Below are positions 52,152 through 60,796 of a DNA stretch of 64,000 nt, piece by piece; within the stretch, counting starts at the first letter, position 1; the number at the start of each line of letters is the position of its first letter. Both the position numbers and the translations under genes were made by a program. This stretch comes from an uncultured Sphingomonas sp. (GTDB lineage Bacteria; Pseudomonadota; Alphaproteobacteria; Sphingomonadales; Sphingomonadaceae): the NCBI GenBank assembly GCA_913776045.1, contig CAJYOI010000005.1, positions 1 to 64,000 on the forward strand, read 5' to 3'. The notes under the pieces were generated by a model. The model did no database searches. It saw only the letters and a list, made by a program, of their open reading frames with translations, and was not told the DNA's origin.

Positions 52152-55100
52152 TCAGTCCTGGATTGTCGCGGCGAGCAACCCGATCACCACATCGTTCGCC
52201 CGCGCGCGCAAGGTCAGTGATTTCAGCGGGCGGTTGGGATCGAGCGCCAGGCCGAGCACGGTCGCGGCACCGCCCTTCACCCGCTGTTCGGTGCCCTCGC
52301 TGCCGCCAGCCTCACCGCCGCGGCGGACGCGGGCGGTGGCCAGGTCGACGCGCAGCGGCGATAGGCCGGGGACGCGGAACTGATAATCGTCGATCAGGTA
52401 ATCGCGCTCGATCGGCCACCAGGTCGTCGGATTGCGAAGCGCCAGCCTCGCGGTGCCGCCGTCGGCGTAGGTGACGATGATCTCGCCGTTATCGATGCGG
52501 CTCTGCATCGCGTTGGTGCTGCCGGCCATCAGCAGGCGCAGGAAACGACCTGTGCCGGTGAGCGGCATCGTCGCTTCGGCGGGATAGTTCGACCATTTCG
52601 ACACGAACAGCGCGTTGCGCCCCGTCACCGGCGTCGCGAAACGGCCGCCATCGGGAAGGCGGAGCTCGCCCCCGCCGGCGCGTAGGCCGCCGTCGTCGAT
52701 CTCGGCGGTGGCGTTGACGTGCCCCGCCCATGCGCCGAGCCCTTGCGCTGGAAGTGCGAGCGACGCGAAGGGGGAGCGCGGCGTGCGGTATTTCCCGGGC
52801 GCGAAGATGTTAGTGACGTCGTCGTTGAACGCCGCCGTCAGGTCGATGGTGCGCTGTGCACCTGCGGGCGCGCGGTCGACGACAGTCGGCTCAGACATGC
52901 GCGTCGGCGCGGCGCCGACGGGTGCCCACCATGTCATAGCCCCCTGCCGTCTCCGGACGAAGCCCGACCCCGGCGTCGTCGTCGCCGCGATCGGCTTGCC
53001 CGACCAGCGGACCTGGACGCTCGCCTCGGCACTAAACGGCACGTCGATCAGGATCGCAGGTGCGCCGACCGCTTCGGTGTCGATCGACCAGAGGGCGGGC
53101 TTGCCGTCTACCGTGATAGTCGCATCGTCGCGCCGAGCGGGCAGGCGCAGACGAAGCGTGGCGAAGCGGTTCGCCGACTGGCGCACTGTCCAGCGATCGA
53201 CTCCGTCCGCGCGCCGGAACGTCACGCTTAGGTCGGGATGCGTCAGCGCAGCATGGTCCCACGCAGCGGGCAGGCCGGGCCGCAGCGTCAACCGCTTGGC
53301 CAACGCATCGGGCGTCACGCCGAACAGCCCCTCGACGACCGTGCGCGCCATCACACCCGACCCGTCGGCGAAGTCGCGCTGCGCCTCTCGTCTGTAGACG
53401 TCGAGGTAGTTAATCGACCCGACGTTGCCCGGGCTGATCCCCATGTACATGCTGGCGAGCAGCGCACCCTTGGTCAGCGTGAAGGCCTCTTCGCCGCGCC
53501 CCGCCTGCCATAGCGCAAGTGCGGTATGCAGGTTCTCGCCCATCACGACGTTGTTGACCGACCAGGTGTAGGGCATCCAGTCGGAGGATGCGTAGACGCC
53601 ATAGGCTCGGTCGGTGGGTACGCCTGGGCCGGCGACCGGCAGGCGCGGCATGTCGCGCGCGACGGCATCGGCCATCCGCCACGCTTCTTGCGGCGTCGGC
53701 ACGCCCGAATCGACCGTGTGGTAGAAGCTCCACAGCCCTGCGCTCGGGTGCAGTGCGCGCTCACCCAGCCCGTCGCGATATTCGGCGAAGCTGCCGACAC
53801 GTGGCTGCCAGAGCTCGGCGCGCATCGCCTTGCCGATCGCTGCCGCCTCGCGCTCATACGGCGCGGCGTCCTTCCCCAGCGCACGGGCCATGCGGGCGGC
53901 CTCGCGGTTGTGGAACAGGTTGTAGGCCGACGCATAGGCGACGCCGCCGCCCGAATATTGGATGTCGTCGCTCGCCCAGATCTGGGCATAAGCCTCGTAC
54001 AGCGGCCCGCCGGCGAAGGGGCGGCGGAACAGGCGGCGCTCCCAGGCCAGATGCCGCTCGATCACCGGCCACGCCTCGCGCGCAAAATCCAGATCGCCGG
54101 TCCAGGCAAGGTGGCGGAACAGCGCGTCGATGAAGACCGCGTTCATGTCGTAGTGCGAGTTCGACAGGTCGCCGTTCGAATGGAGCGCGGCTTCGTTGCG
54201 CGCGAAATTGCTGTCGGCGTCGGCCGGCGGAATGGCGGCGGGGATGGCTGAGACATTCTGCCGCGGCAGCCACGCGCGGAAGTTCGCCCGCGCGCGATCA
54301 TGCCAGCCGAGCGCGTCGAGCGCGTAAGGTCCACGCCAGCCGAGCAGCTTCGTCCGCCACGCGACCGCACCGTGCATGATCGCCGACTGCGGCGCATCCC
54401 ACACCGCGTCGGCGGCGATGTTGAGCGCCCCCACCGCGGCATCGAGCCATGGGTCGGGTGTCGCGATCCGCACGCGGTTACGCACCTCGGCGGCATGGGT
54501 GCGGGCAGCCTCGAACACTGCGGGAAGCTCCGTCGGGGCATAGCGCGGTGCGAGTGGCGGCAGCGGTGCGGCCGCGCGACGGTCGGCGCTGACCGCGGCA
54601 TAGGTCGACAGGTCCGCGTTCGCGGCCGCCGCGTAGCTGCGGCGCTGAAGGATCAGGAAGGCCCCGGCCCCGGTCAGATCCAGCGTCCCGGCGACGACCG
54701 GACGCTTCGGACTGGCGCCGCGCGTGATTGCCGCAGCGGCATCGGTCCACGCCTCGCCCTTGTGAAAGCCGCTGACCGCGCCATTCAGCAAGGTCCCGAA
54801 GATCGTTCCCGGTGGACCCTCGACACTGAAACCGTGGAGATCGAGGATGGGCGTGTTGCGTTCGGCGAACTCCGGTCGGAAGGCGAACCAGTCGCTGATT
54901 GGGATGCTCTCCGTCCCGATGTCGCCATCGCGTTTGCCGCGTTGGCCGTTGACCCCGCCGAACCGCCACGCAAGCGTCATCCCGGCCGGAACCCCCGTTC
55001 CGATAACGCGAACCGCCGCTCCCTCGGTCGCTGCGAGCGCGACCAGGGTCAACGTGATCTCACCCCCGGCCAAGCGCGGGTCGGTGATGCGATAGTCGAG

Positions 55101-55460
55101 TTCGCCGGGGCGATAGCGTGTCGTGATGCTCTTCGCATCGTGCAGCCACCACCGCGTGCCGTCCGACGCCTGCACCGCAAAGCGCAGATTGCCGCCGCGA
55201 CCCGGCAGGTAGAGCACGAATTCCGGCCGGTCGCCGCCATCGACACGGAATGCGGTGTTGCCGCCGTATAGCGGGCGATTGAACCGCTCGGTGCCGTTCT
55301 CGATGACGAAGGCATCGCCATCCGGTCGGTAGCGGATCGGGCGGTCGAGCGCTCCCGCCCGGTTGGGCTGGAGCGCTTCGGTCGCGACCAGGGTCTGCGT
55401 GTGCGCAGGACCTGCCGACGCGAGGAGCGCGGTGGCGAGCAGGGCGGCGCGAGGAGTCAT
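52152..55460 (-). CDS. DUF4450-type large glycoside hydrolase-like protein
   Basis: A 1102-residue secreted protein with a signal peptide (LLASAGPAHTQ, near residue 22). It resembles DUF4450 family proteins: a beta-sandwich N-terminal part (about 25-300, GGNTAFRVDGGDRPEFVLYLPGRGG broken into strands), then an (alpha/alpha)6 barrel (about 330-760; features such as VWDAPQSAIMHGAVAWRTK, GPYALDALGWHDRARANF, SNSHYDMNAVFIDALFRHLAWTGD, SDDIQYSGGGVAYASAYN), and C-terminal beta domains. Such proteins appear in rhamnogalacturonan and pectin loci; the exact activity is not known to me. ATG 55460 is the start. It is convergent with the TonB receptor gene and downstream of the second PL10 gene. Confidence 0.75.
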   Translation of the reverse strand: MTPRAALLATALLASAGPAHTQTLVATEALQPNRAGALDRPIRYRPDGDAFVIENGTERFNRPLYGGNTAFRVDGGDRPEFVLYLPGRGGNLRFAVQASDGTRWWLHDAKSITTRYRPGELDYRITDPRLAGGEITLTLVALAATEGAAVRVIGTGVPAGMTLAWRFGGVNGQRGKRDGDIGTESIPISDWFAFRPEFAERNTPILDLHGFSVEGPPGTIFGTLLNGAVSGFHKGEAWTDAAAAITRGASPKRPVVAGTLDLTGAGAFLILQRRSYAAAANADLSTYAAVSADRRAAAPLPPLAPRYAPTELPAVFEAARTHAAEVRNRVRIATPDPWLDAAVGALNIAADAVWDAPQSAIMHGAVAWRTKLLGWRGPYALDALGWHDRARANFRAWLPRQNVSAIPAAIPPADADSNFARNEAALHSNGDLSNSHYDMNAVFIDALFRHLAWTGDLDFAREAWPVIERHLAWERRLFRRPFAGGPLYEAYAQIWASDDIQYSGGGVAYASAYNLFHNREAARMARALGKDAAPYEREAAAIGKAMRAELWQPRVGSFAEYRDGLGERALHPSAGLWSFYHTVDSGVPTPQEAWRMADAVARDMPRLPVAGPGVPTDRAYGVYASSDWMPYTWSVNNVVMGENLHTALALWQAGRGEEAFTLTKGALLASMYMGISPGNVGSINYLDVYRREAQRDFADGSGVMARTVVEGLFGVTPDALAKRLTLRPGLPAAWDHAALTHPDLSVTFRRADGVDRWTVRQSANRFATLRLRLPARRDDATITVDGKPALWSIDTEAVGAPAILIDVPFSAEASVQVRWSGKPIAATTTPGSGFVRRRQGAMTWWAPVGAAPTRMSEPTVVDRAPAGAQRTIDLTAAFNDDVTNIFAPGKYRTPRSPFASLALPAQGLGAWAGHVNATAEIDDGGLRAGGGELRLPDGGRFATPVTGRNALFVSKWSNYPAEATMPLTGTGRFLRLLMAGSTNAMQSRIDNGEIIVTYADGGTARLALRNPTTWWPIERDYLIDDYQFRVPGLSPLRVDLATARVRRGGEAGGSEGTEQRVKGGAATVLGLALDPNRPLKSLTLRARANDVVIGLLAATIQD

Positions 55461-55497
55461 GGTCGATGCCCTTGGATTGGACGATACGAATAATGCC

Positions 55498-55590
55498 CGT
55501 CGTCATCCCGACGAACGTCAGAATCCAGAGCCACACGCCGATCCGCTGTTTGCTCTGTATCCCGGATCGGGTCCGGGACGACGGCGGATG
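55498..55590. repeat. Degenerate intergenic repeat (CGTCATCCCG type)
   Basis: The 138-base gap between the DUF4450 gene and the second pectate lyase gene holds CGTCATCCCGACGAACGTCA, ATCCAGAGCC and CCCGGATCGGGTCCGGGACG, the building blocks of a dispersed intergenic element I recall from sphingomonads. It has weak inverted symmetry and may act as a processing or termination site. Only this copy is in the window. Confidence 0.45.
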
Positions 55591-55598
55591 GGCCCGAG

Positions 55599-56906
55599 TC
55601 AGCCCTTCACGCGCGCCTGCCACGCCGGATAGGCCGCGATTGCGCGCTTGGGTACGTCCATCCACCAGCTATAGCCGTTGCGGCGCCCTTCGGAGATGCC
55701 GTTGACGTCGTCGTGGATCGACTTGTCCTTGTCGCCGAAGATCGGCTTGCCGGTGACGAGGTCGTAGTTGCGCGACCACAGCCGCCCCGCCCCCGGCTTC
55801 GGCAGCAGCTTGCGCCCTTCCGGCGTGCGGGTGAAGGCGACGTCGTACACCGCGACCGATGTGAGCCACGCGACGCCGGCGTCGATTGCGGCGCGCACGG
55901 CCGGGGTCGGGCGGGGTGCGCGCATCAGAAACATCAGAATGTCGGTCGTCTCGCCGCTGGCGATCGAGCGCGGTTCGTAGTTGCGGGCGGAGATCGGCGC
56001 GAGCGTCAGCGCATCGACCTGTTGCGGCCAGCCGGTCAGCCGGCCGTTCTGGCGGACCTGCGCGCGCAGGATGACGTCGGTCGCGCGGGCGACGGCGGTG
56101 CGCGCCTTCGCCCGCAGGTCGGCGGGGACGAAGCGATAGCCGGCATCCTCGCCCACATCCTCCAGCAGCATGGCGACGAGCGCCACGCCATTGTCGTTGA
56201 AGGTGATGCCGTCGTGGAAGCCGCCCTCCAGCGGATAGACCTGCGGCCAACCGCCGTTGGGATATTGCGCGGCGAGCAGGTAGCGCACGCCCTTCACGAA
56301 ACTGGCGCGATAGCGATCGCCGTCGCGGCCCGGCAGGGCGGTCGCGAGGCGGCCGAGATAGTGCATCTCGTGCGTCGTCGCGTCATTGTCGATCGTGCCG
56401 ACGAAGGTCCAGAACCGGTCGACCGGCGCATCGAAGTTGGTGGGATCGAGCACCATCGTCTCGGCGTCGTTGGCATAGCGCTGGCCGCGCAGTCGCGCCG
56501 GGCCGCCGCGGTCCTGGTTCTTGCTCCACCCGCCGGCCGGCGTCTGGAAGCTGACGATGGTGTCGCCGATCCGCTTTGCCTCAGCCGAGGTATACCACGC
56601 CGCATCGCGGTCGAGTGGAGCGGCGCGATGTCCGCCGCCCTTGGCGATCGGGGGCGGCGGGGGCGTTTCGCCAGGACGGAGTTCGGCGGCAAGCGACGCG
56701 CGGTCGGCGCGCATCGCGGCTTCGGAGCGAGTGAGATAGGCGAGCCAAGCGGCGCGCTCGCGCACCGGCAGGGTCGCGATGCGTTCGCGGGTCAGCGATT
56801 GCGCCGGCTGGTTGGTGCCGATGACCTTGGCCATCACCGGCCAAGCGAGCGGGACGGCCGCTGCCACCAGTGTCAACGCCCCGAACTTACCGATCTTTGC
56901 CCACAT
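55599..56906 (-). CDS. Pectate lyase, polysaccharide lyase family 10 (copy 2)
   Basis: A 435-residue secreted protein; the start MWAKIGKFGALTLVAAAVPLAW gives a signal peptide, and GAGGAGAGGG lies just before ATG 56906 (an upstream frame to 56933 is not preferred). PL10 features are SFQTPAGGWSKNQD, GTIDNDATTHEMHYLG, YLLAAQYPNGGWPQVYPLEGGFHD and FGDKDKSIHDDV. It is clearly related to the copy at 47053, including the N-terminal extension (IGTNQPAQSLTRERIATLP). Tandem paralogues in one locus suggest different pectin forms or cellular places. It is divergent from the six-hairpin glycosidase gene at 57105. Confidence 0.9.
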   Translation of the reverse strand: MWAKIGKFGALTLVAAAVPLAWPVMAKVIGTNQPAQSLTRERIATLPVRERAAWLAYLTRSEAAMRADRASLAAELRPGETPPPPPIAKGGGHRAAPLDRDAAWYTSAEAKRIGDTIVSFQTPAGGWSKNQDRGGPARLRGQRYANDAETMVLDPTNFDAPVDRFWTFVGTIDNDATTHEMHYLGRLATALPGRDGDRYRASFVKGVRYLLAAQYPNGGWPQVYPLEGGFHDGITFNDNGVALVAMLLEDVGEDAGYRFVPADLRAKARTAVARATDVILRAQVRQNGRLTGWPQQVDALTLAPISARNYEPRSIASGETTDILMFLMRAPRPTPAVRAAIDAGVAWLTSVAVYDVAFTRTPEGRKLLPKPGAGRLWSRNYDLVTGKPIFGDKDKSIHDDVNGISEGRRNGYSWWMDVPKRAIAAYPAWQARVKG

Positions 56907-57013
56907 GACCCTCTCCTCTTTCGGTCGCGGCAAGATTTTCCTAGCATGCGAACCTTGTTCCCATTATTTCACCTGTCAAAGCCTGTTTTACAATCAGAAT
57001 CGGCAGGCGATCG

Positions 57014-57090
57014 GGGGAATTCCCCTGATCCAGGACAAGCGCCAGGCCAAACCGACGCTGTTTTGACACCGGTGTCCCAGCCTGTGGGAC
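57014..57090. promoter_or_regulatory. Palindromes between divergent pectin genes, probable operator
   Basis: Three inverted repeats lie in the 198-base divergent gap: GGGGAATTCCCC (57014-57025), GACACCGGTGTC (57065-57076, with flanking TT and CC) and GTCCCA-GCCTG-TGGGAC (57074-57090), the last two overlapping. The ACCGGT-centred site has the form expected for a LacI-family regulator of sugar or pectin genes. The regulator gene is not in the window. Confidence 0.5.
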
Positions 57091-57104
57091 GGAGAGGAGA
57101 TGCA

Positions 57105-59336
57105 ATGCCACGGTCGTTCGGAGTCGCCGCCGGAATCATCGCGACCACGCTGACCGCGAGCGTTCTGTCCGCCCAGCCGATCGACCGCGCCGCGCTGGTC
57201 CGCCGGCATGCGATCACGCTGACCGCGCCCGACCCGCACGCTCCGGTGATGCTCGGCAACGGGGCGCTGGGGTTCACCGCCGACATCACCGGGCTGCAGA
57301 GTTTCCCGAGCCTCTATTCCGAACTCGCGCCCCTGCTGACGATGGCGCAATGGGCGTGGCACAGCTTCCCCAACCCCAAGGGCTATACCGAGGCCGACGG
57401 ACTGGTGCAGGTACCGGTCCCCGGGCGAGGCGAGCAGCCGTACGCCTGGATGAAGAGCTTCGACGCGGTCCAGACCAATCCGACGCTCGGCTGGCTGCGC
57501 GCGAACCCGCATCGCATCTCGCTCGGCCGGATCACGATGACGATCGACGGCGCAGCGCCCGATCCGGCGAAGCTGACGCAGACCCACCAGACGCTCGACC
57601 TGTGGACGGGGACGTTGACCAGCCGGTTCGTCTATGCCGGCCAGCCGGTGACGGTGGTAACGCGCGTCCACCCGACGCAGGACCTGATCGAGGCCGACGT
57701 GACGTCGCCCCTGGTCGCCAGCGGACGCCTGGCGGTCAGCGTGCGCTATCCGGGCGTTAGCGATGCGATCAATCCCGATCCGTCGCGTTGGGACACCGGC
57801 GGGACGACCGCGATCCTCGCCCGGACGCCGGGCCGCATCCGCCTGTCGCGCACGATCGACGCGACGCGATACTGGTCAACCGTCGTCGCCAATGGCGGGG
57901 TGGCGCAAAGCGGCCCCGCATCCGTACGCGCGAGCGGCACCGGCAACCGCCTGAGCGTCGCCGTGCGCTTCGAACGCAGCGCCACCGCGCCCGCCACGCC
58001 CGCGCTCGGCGCGACAGCCACCGCGACCCCGGCGGCGTGGCGGCGGTTCTGGACGACGGGCGGCGCTGTCGATTTTTCGGGCAGCACCGACCCGCGCGCA
58101 GCAGAACTCGAACGCCGCGTCGTGCTGTCGCAGTATCTGTCCGCGATCAACGGCGCGGGCGAATTGCCGCCGCAGGAGGAGGGGCTGTTCTCGGACAGCT
58201 GGTTCGGCAAGTTTCACCTGGAAATGCACCCATGGCACGCCGCATGGCAGGCGATGTGGGGGCGGCCCGAGCTGCTCGAGCGGAGTCTCGGCTGGTACGT
58301 CCGCCACCTGCCCAAGGCGCGTGAGGAGGCCGCGCGCCACCGCATCGCCGGCGCCTGGTGGCCGAAGATGGTCGGGCCGGAGGGGCGCAACAGCCCGAGC
58401 CCGGTGTCCCCGTTCCTGATGTGGCAGCAGCCGCACCCGATCCTGCTCGCCGAACTCGTCTGGCGCACCCGCCGCGACCGCCCGACGCTCGACCGCTATG
58501 CACAGCTGGTCGAGGAGACCGCGACCCTGCTCGCCGACTGGCCGCTGGACGGCCGCGACCTGGGGCCGCCGCTGATTCCGGCGCAGGAGAATTACGACCC
58601 GCTGACGACGCAGAACCCGACGTTCGAGGTCGAATATTTCCGCTGGGGACTGACCACGGCGCAGGCCTGGCGCGAACGCCGGGGCCTGAAGCGCCGCGCC
58701 GACTGGGACCGGACGCTTGCCCGCATCGCCCCGCCGCCGACGCGCGATGGGCTGTACCTGCCGGTCGAAAGCCTGTCCGATTTCTGGCGCATCGCCGCCT
58801 CGGCAGAATGCAAGGGCAAGGCCGAGGCGCTGCCGTGCCGCAATCGCGATCACCCGTCGTTCCTGATGGCGTACGGCTTCATTCCGGGCGCGCGGATCGA
58901 TCCGGCGACGATGCGCCGCACCTTTGCCGCGACCGAAGCGCATTGGGACCTGCGCCAGACCTGGGGCTGGGATTTCCCGATGATGGCGATGACCGCGGCA
59001 CGGCTGGGGATGCCTGACAAGGCCGTCGACTGGCTGTTCGCGGCCCAGAAGAACAATCAATGGGGCGTGACCGGGATGACGCCGCGCGTGCACCTGGACG
59101 CGCATGCCGCGGACCTGGTGCCAACCAGCGGCGGGGCGGGCGGGGTCGCGATGGCGAAGAACCCCGATGGTCCGGGCTACAAGCGCGCGGCCGAAACCTA
59201 TTTCCCCTCCAACGGCGCGCTGCTGATGGCGGTCGGGCTGATGGCGGGCGGCTGGGACGGGTCGCACGGCCCCGCGCCCGGATTCCCCCGGACCGGCTGG
59301 CGCGTCCGCGCCGAAGGCCTGACCCCCGCGCCATGA
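57105..59336 (+). CDS. Six-hairpin (GH65/GH95-like) glycosidase family protein
   Basis: A 743-residue secreted protein; ATG 57105 follows a GAGAGGAGATGC site and gives a signal peptide (TLTASVLSAQ, about residue 22). A longer frame from 55713 is a shadow of the neighbouring pectate lyase gene. An N-terminal beta-sandwich (about 30-290: MLGNGALGFTADITGLQSFPS) is followed by an (alpha/alpha)6 catalytic barrel with SDSWFGKFHLEMHPWHAAWQ, LMWQQPHPILLAELVW and QNPTFEVEYFRWGL. The layout matches GH65/GH95-type inverting enzymes; an acidic residue in the FHLEM motif is a likely catalytic acid, but the substrate (perhaps a rhamnogalacturonan side chain) is not known. It heads the plus-strand trio 57105-62986. 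Confidence 0.75.
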   Translation: MPRSFGVAAGIIATTLTASVLSAQPIDRAALVRRHAITLTAPDPHAPVMLGNGALGFTADITGLQSFPSLYSELAPLLTMAQWAWHSFPNPKGYTEADGLVQVPVPGRGEQPYAWMKSFDAVQTNPTLGWLRANPHRISLGRITMTIDGAAPDPAKLTQTHQTLDLWTGTLTSRFVYAGQPVTVVTRVHPTQDLIEADVTSPLVASGRLAVSVRYPGVSDAINPDPSRWDTGGTTAILARTPGRIRLSRTIDATRYWSTVVANGGVAQSGPASVRASGTGNRLSVAVRFERSATAPATPALGATATATPAAWRRFWTTGGAVDFSGSTDPRAAELERRVVLSQYLSAINGAGELPPQEEGLFSDSWFGKFHLEMHPWHAAWQAMWGRPELLERSLGWYVRHLPKAREEAARHRIAGAWWPKMVGPEGRNSPSPVSPFLMWQQPHPILLAELVWRTRRDRPTLDRYAQLVEETATLLADWPLDGRDLGPPLIPAQENYDPLTTQNPTFEVEYFRWGLTTAQAWRERRGLKRRADWDRTLARIAPPPTRDGLYLPVESLSDFWRIAASAECKGKAEALPCRNRDHPSFLMAYGFIPGARIDPATMRRTFAATEAHWDLRQTWGWDFPMMAMTAARLGMPDKAVDWLFAAQKNNQWGVTGMTPRVHLDAHAADLVPTSGGAGGVAMAKNPDGPGYKRAAETYFPSNGALLMAVGLMAGGWDGSHGPAPGFPRTGWRVRAEGLTPAP

Positions 59337-59347
59337 AGGACAAAGCG

Positions 59348-60694
59348 ATGACGAATGAAAGCCGGCGCGACGTGCTGAAGGGTCTGGTGGGCGGATCGGT
59401 GGCCCTCGCCGCGACGCAGGTCGCCGCGCAGACCCCCGCCCCGAGGCCCGCCGGCCCGCCCCCGCGCGAGTGGGTGGACCCGAAGACCGGCCACCGCATC
59501 GTCCGGCTCAGCCCCGATGGCGGCGGCGGCAAGCTGTATTTCTACAAGAACAGCTTCAGCCCCCAAGGCGACCTGATGGCGATGTCGGTGCCCGAGGGGA
59601 TCGCGGTCGTCGACCTGAAGACGCGCAAGCTGCGCACGCTGGTCGCCGATACGCGTGCCGAGTTGATGTTCACGGCACGCCGGTCGCGTACATTGTTCTA
59701 TTCAATCAGCGACCCCGGCGAGGCGCAGCCGATGGACCGGGCGCGCACGATCTTCGCGGTCGATATCGACAGCGGCAAGGCGCGGCAGGTCGCGCGGATG
59801 CCGAACGGCGTCATCAATTCGCTGAACGCCGACGACACGCTGATGCTGGGCTTCGTCGCGTACGGCTCGCAGCCGCTGCAGCCCGGCGTCGCCGACGTGC
59901 GCAACCGTAAGTTCGACCAGGCCGAATATGCCGCGACCGGGCCGGATGGAAAGCCGCTCAACTTCGCCAAGGCCAAGGGCGTGCGGATGCTCCAGCGCTG
60001 GGCGGCGCGATACCCGATGGAAATCTTCGTCCTCGACCTGAAAACCGGCCAGCGGCGCGTCATCCACAAGACCAACGAATGGATCGGCCACACCCAATTC
60101 TCGCCGACCGACCCGAGCCGCATCATCTTCTGCCACGAAGGGCCATGGGACCGCGTCGACCGGATGTGGACGATGCGCATCGACGGCAGCGACCTGCGCC
60201 GCACGCACGATCGGACGATGAATTTCGAAATCTTCGGCCACGAATGGTTCGGGGCGGACGGGCGCGAGGTGTTCTACGATCTTCAGACCCCGCGGGGTCA
60301 GGTGTTCTGGGTCGCCTCGGTCGATCTGGCGATGGGCAAGCGCGTCTACCGGCTGGTCGATCGCGACGATTGGGGCGTGCATTTCAACCGGTCGATGGAC
60401 GGGAAGCTGTTCGCCAGCGACGGGGGCGATGCCGACATGGTCGCGCATGCGCAGGACGGCAAATGGCTGTCGCTGCTCCGCCCCGAACCGGTGCCCGATG
60501 CCGAGCCGGAGAACTACCGCGGCGACCTGATTACCTGCGAAGTGATGCGGCGCGAGCGGTTGGTCGATCTGTCGGCGCATGATTATCGGCTGGAGCCGAA
60601 TTTGACCTTCACGCCGGATGGCCAGTGGATCGTGTTCGTGTCGAACATGCATGGCGCCAACCATGTGTACGCGGTTGAGGTCGCGAAGGCGTGA
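59348..60694 (+). CDS. ogl: Oligogalacturonate lyase, polysaccharide lyase family 22
   Basis: A 448-residue enzyme with a twin-arginine signal (ESRRDVLKGLVGGSVALAAT, SRRDVLK motif) for Tat export, unusual for a family that is cytoplasmic in enterobacteria. The seven-blade propeller pattern repeats, with motifs IGHTQFSPTDPSRIIFCHEGPW, FGHEWFGADGREVFYD and HFNRSMDGKLFASDGGD carrying metal-binding histidines. It splits unsaturated digalacturonate into monomers. ATG 59348 with AAGGAC upstream is preferred; an earlier ATG at 59333 overlaps the preceding stop (ATGA), so the two genes may be coupled. Confidence 0.88.
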   Translation: MTNESRRDVLKGLVGGSVALAATQVAAQTPAPRPAGPPPREWVDPKTGHRIVRLSPDGGGGKLYFYKNSFSPQGDLMAMSVPEGIAVVDLKTRKLRTLVADTRAELMFTARRSRTLFYSISDPGEAQPMDRARTIFAVDIDSGKARQVARMPNGVINSLNADDTLMLGFVAYGSQPLQPGVADVRNRKFDQAEYAATGPDGKPLNFAKAKGVRMLQRWAARYPMEIFVLDLKTGQRRVIHKTNEWIGHTQFSPTDPSRIIFCHEGPWDRVDRMWTMRIDGSDLRRTHDRTMNFEIFGHEWFGADGREVFYDLQTPRGQVFWVASVDLAMGKRVYRLVDRDDWGVHFNRSMDGKLFASDGGDADMVAHAQDGKWLSLLRPEPVPDAEPENYRGDLITCEVMRRERLVDLSAHDYRLEPNLTFTPDGQWIVFVSNMHGANHVYAVEVAKA

Positions 60695-60718
60695 GGTACA
60701 CCTTCGAAATTGCTCAGC

Positions 60719-60738
60719 CCCTCCCCTGAAGGGGAGGG
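60719..60738 (+). terminator. Strong hairpin between the lyase and GH105 genes
   Basis: CCCTCCCC-TGAA-GGGGAGGG forms a perfect 8-bp stem with a 4-nt loop, 25 bases after the PL22 stop. No T-run follows, so it may mark an RNA-processing or weak termination site; the next gene begins 58 bases later. Confidence 0.5.
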
Positions 60739-60796
60739 ATGAAAGATGCCTATCGCCTTCGATTTCTCGCTTCCGGCTTCTGTAGGACGTAATCTC

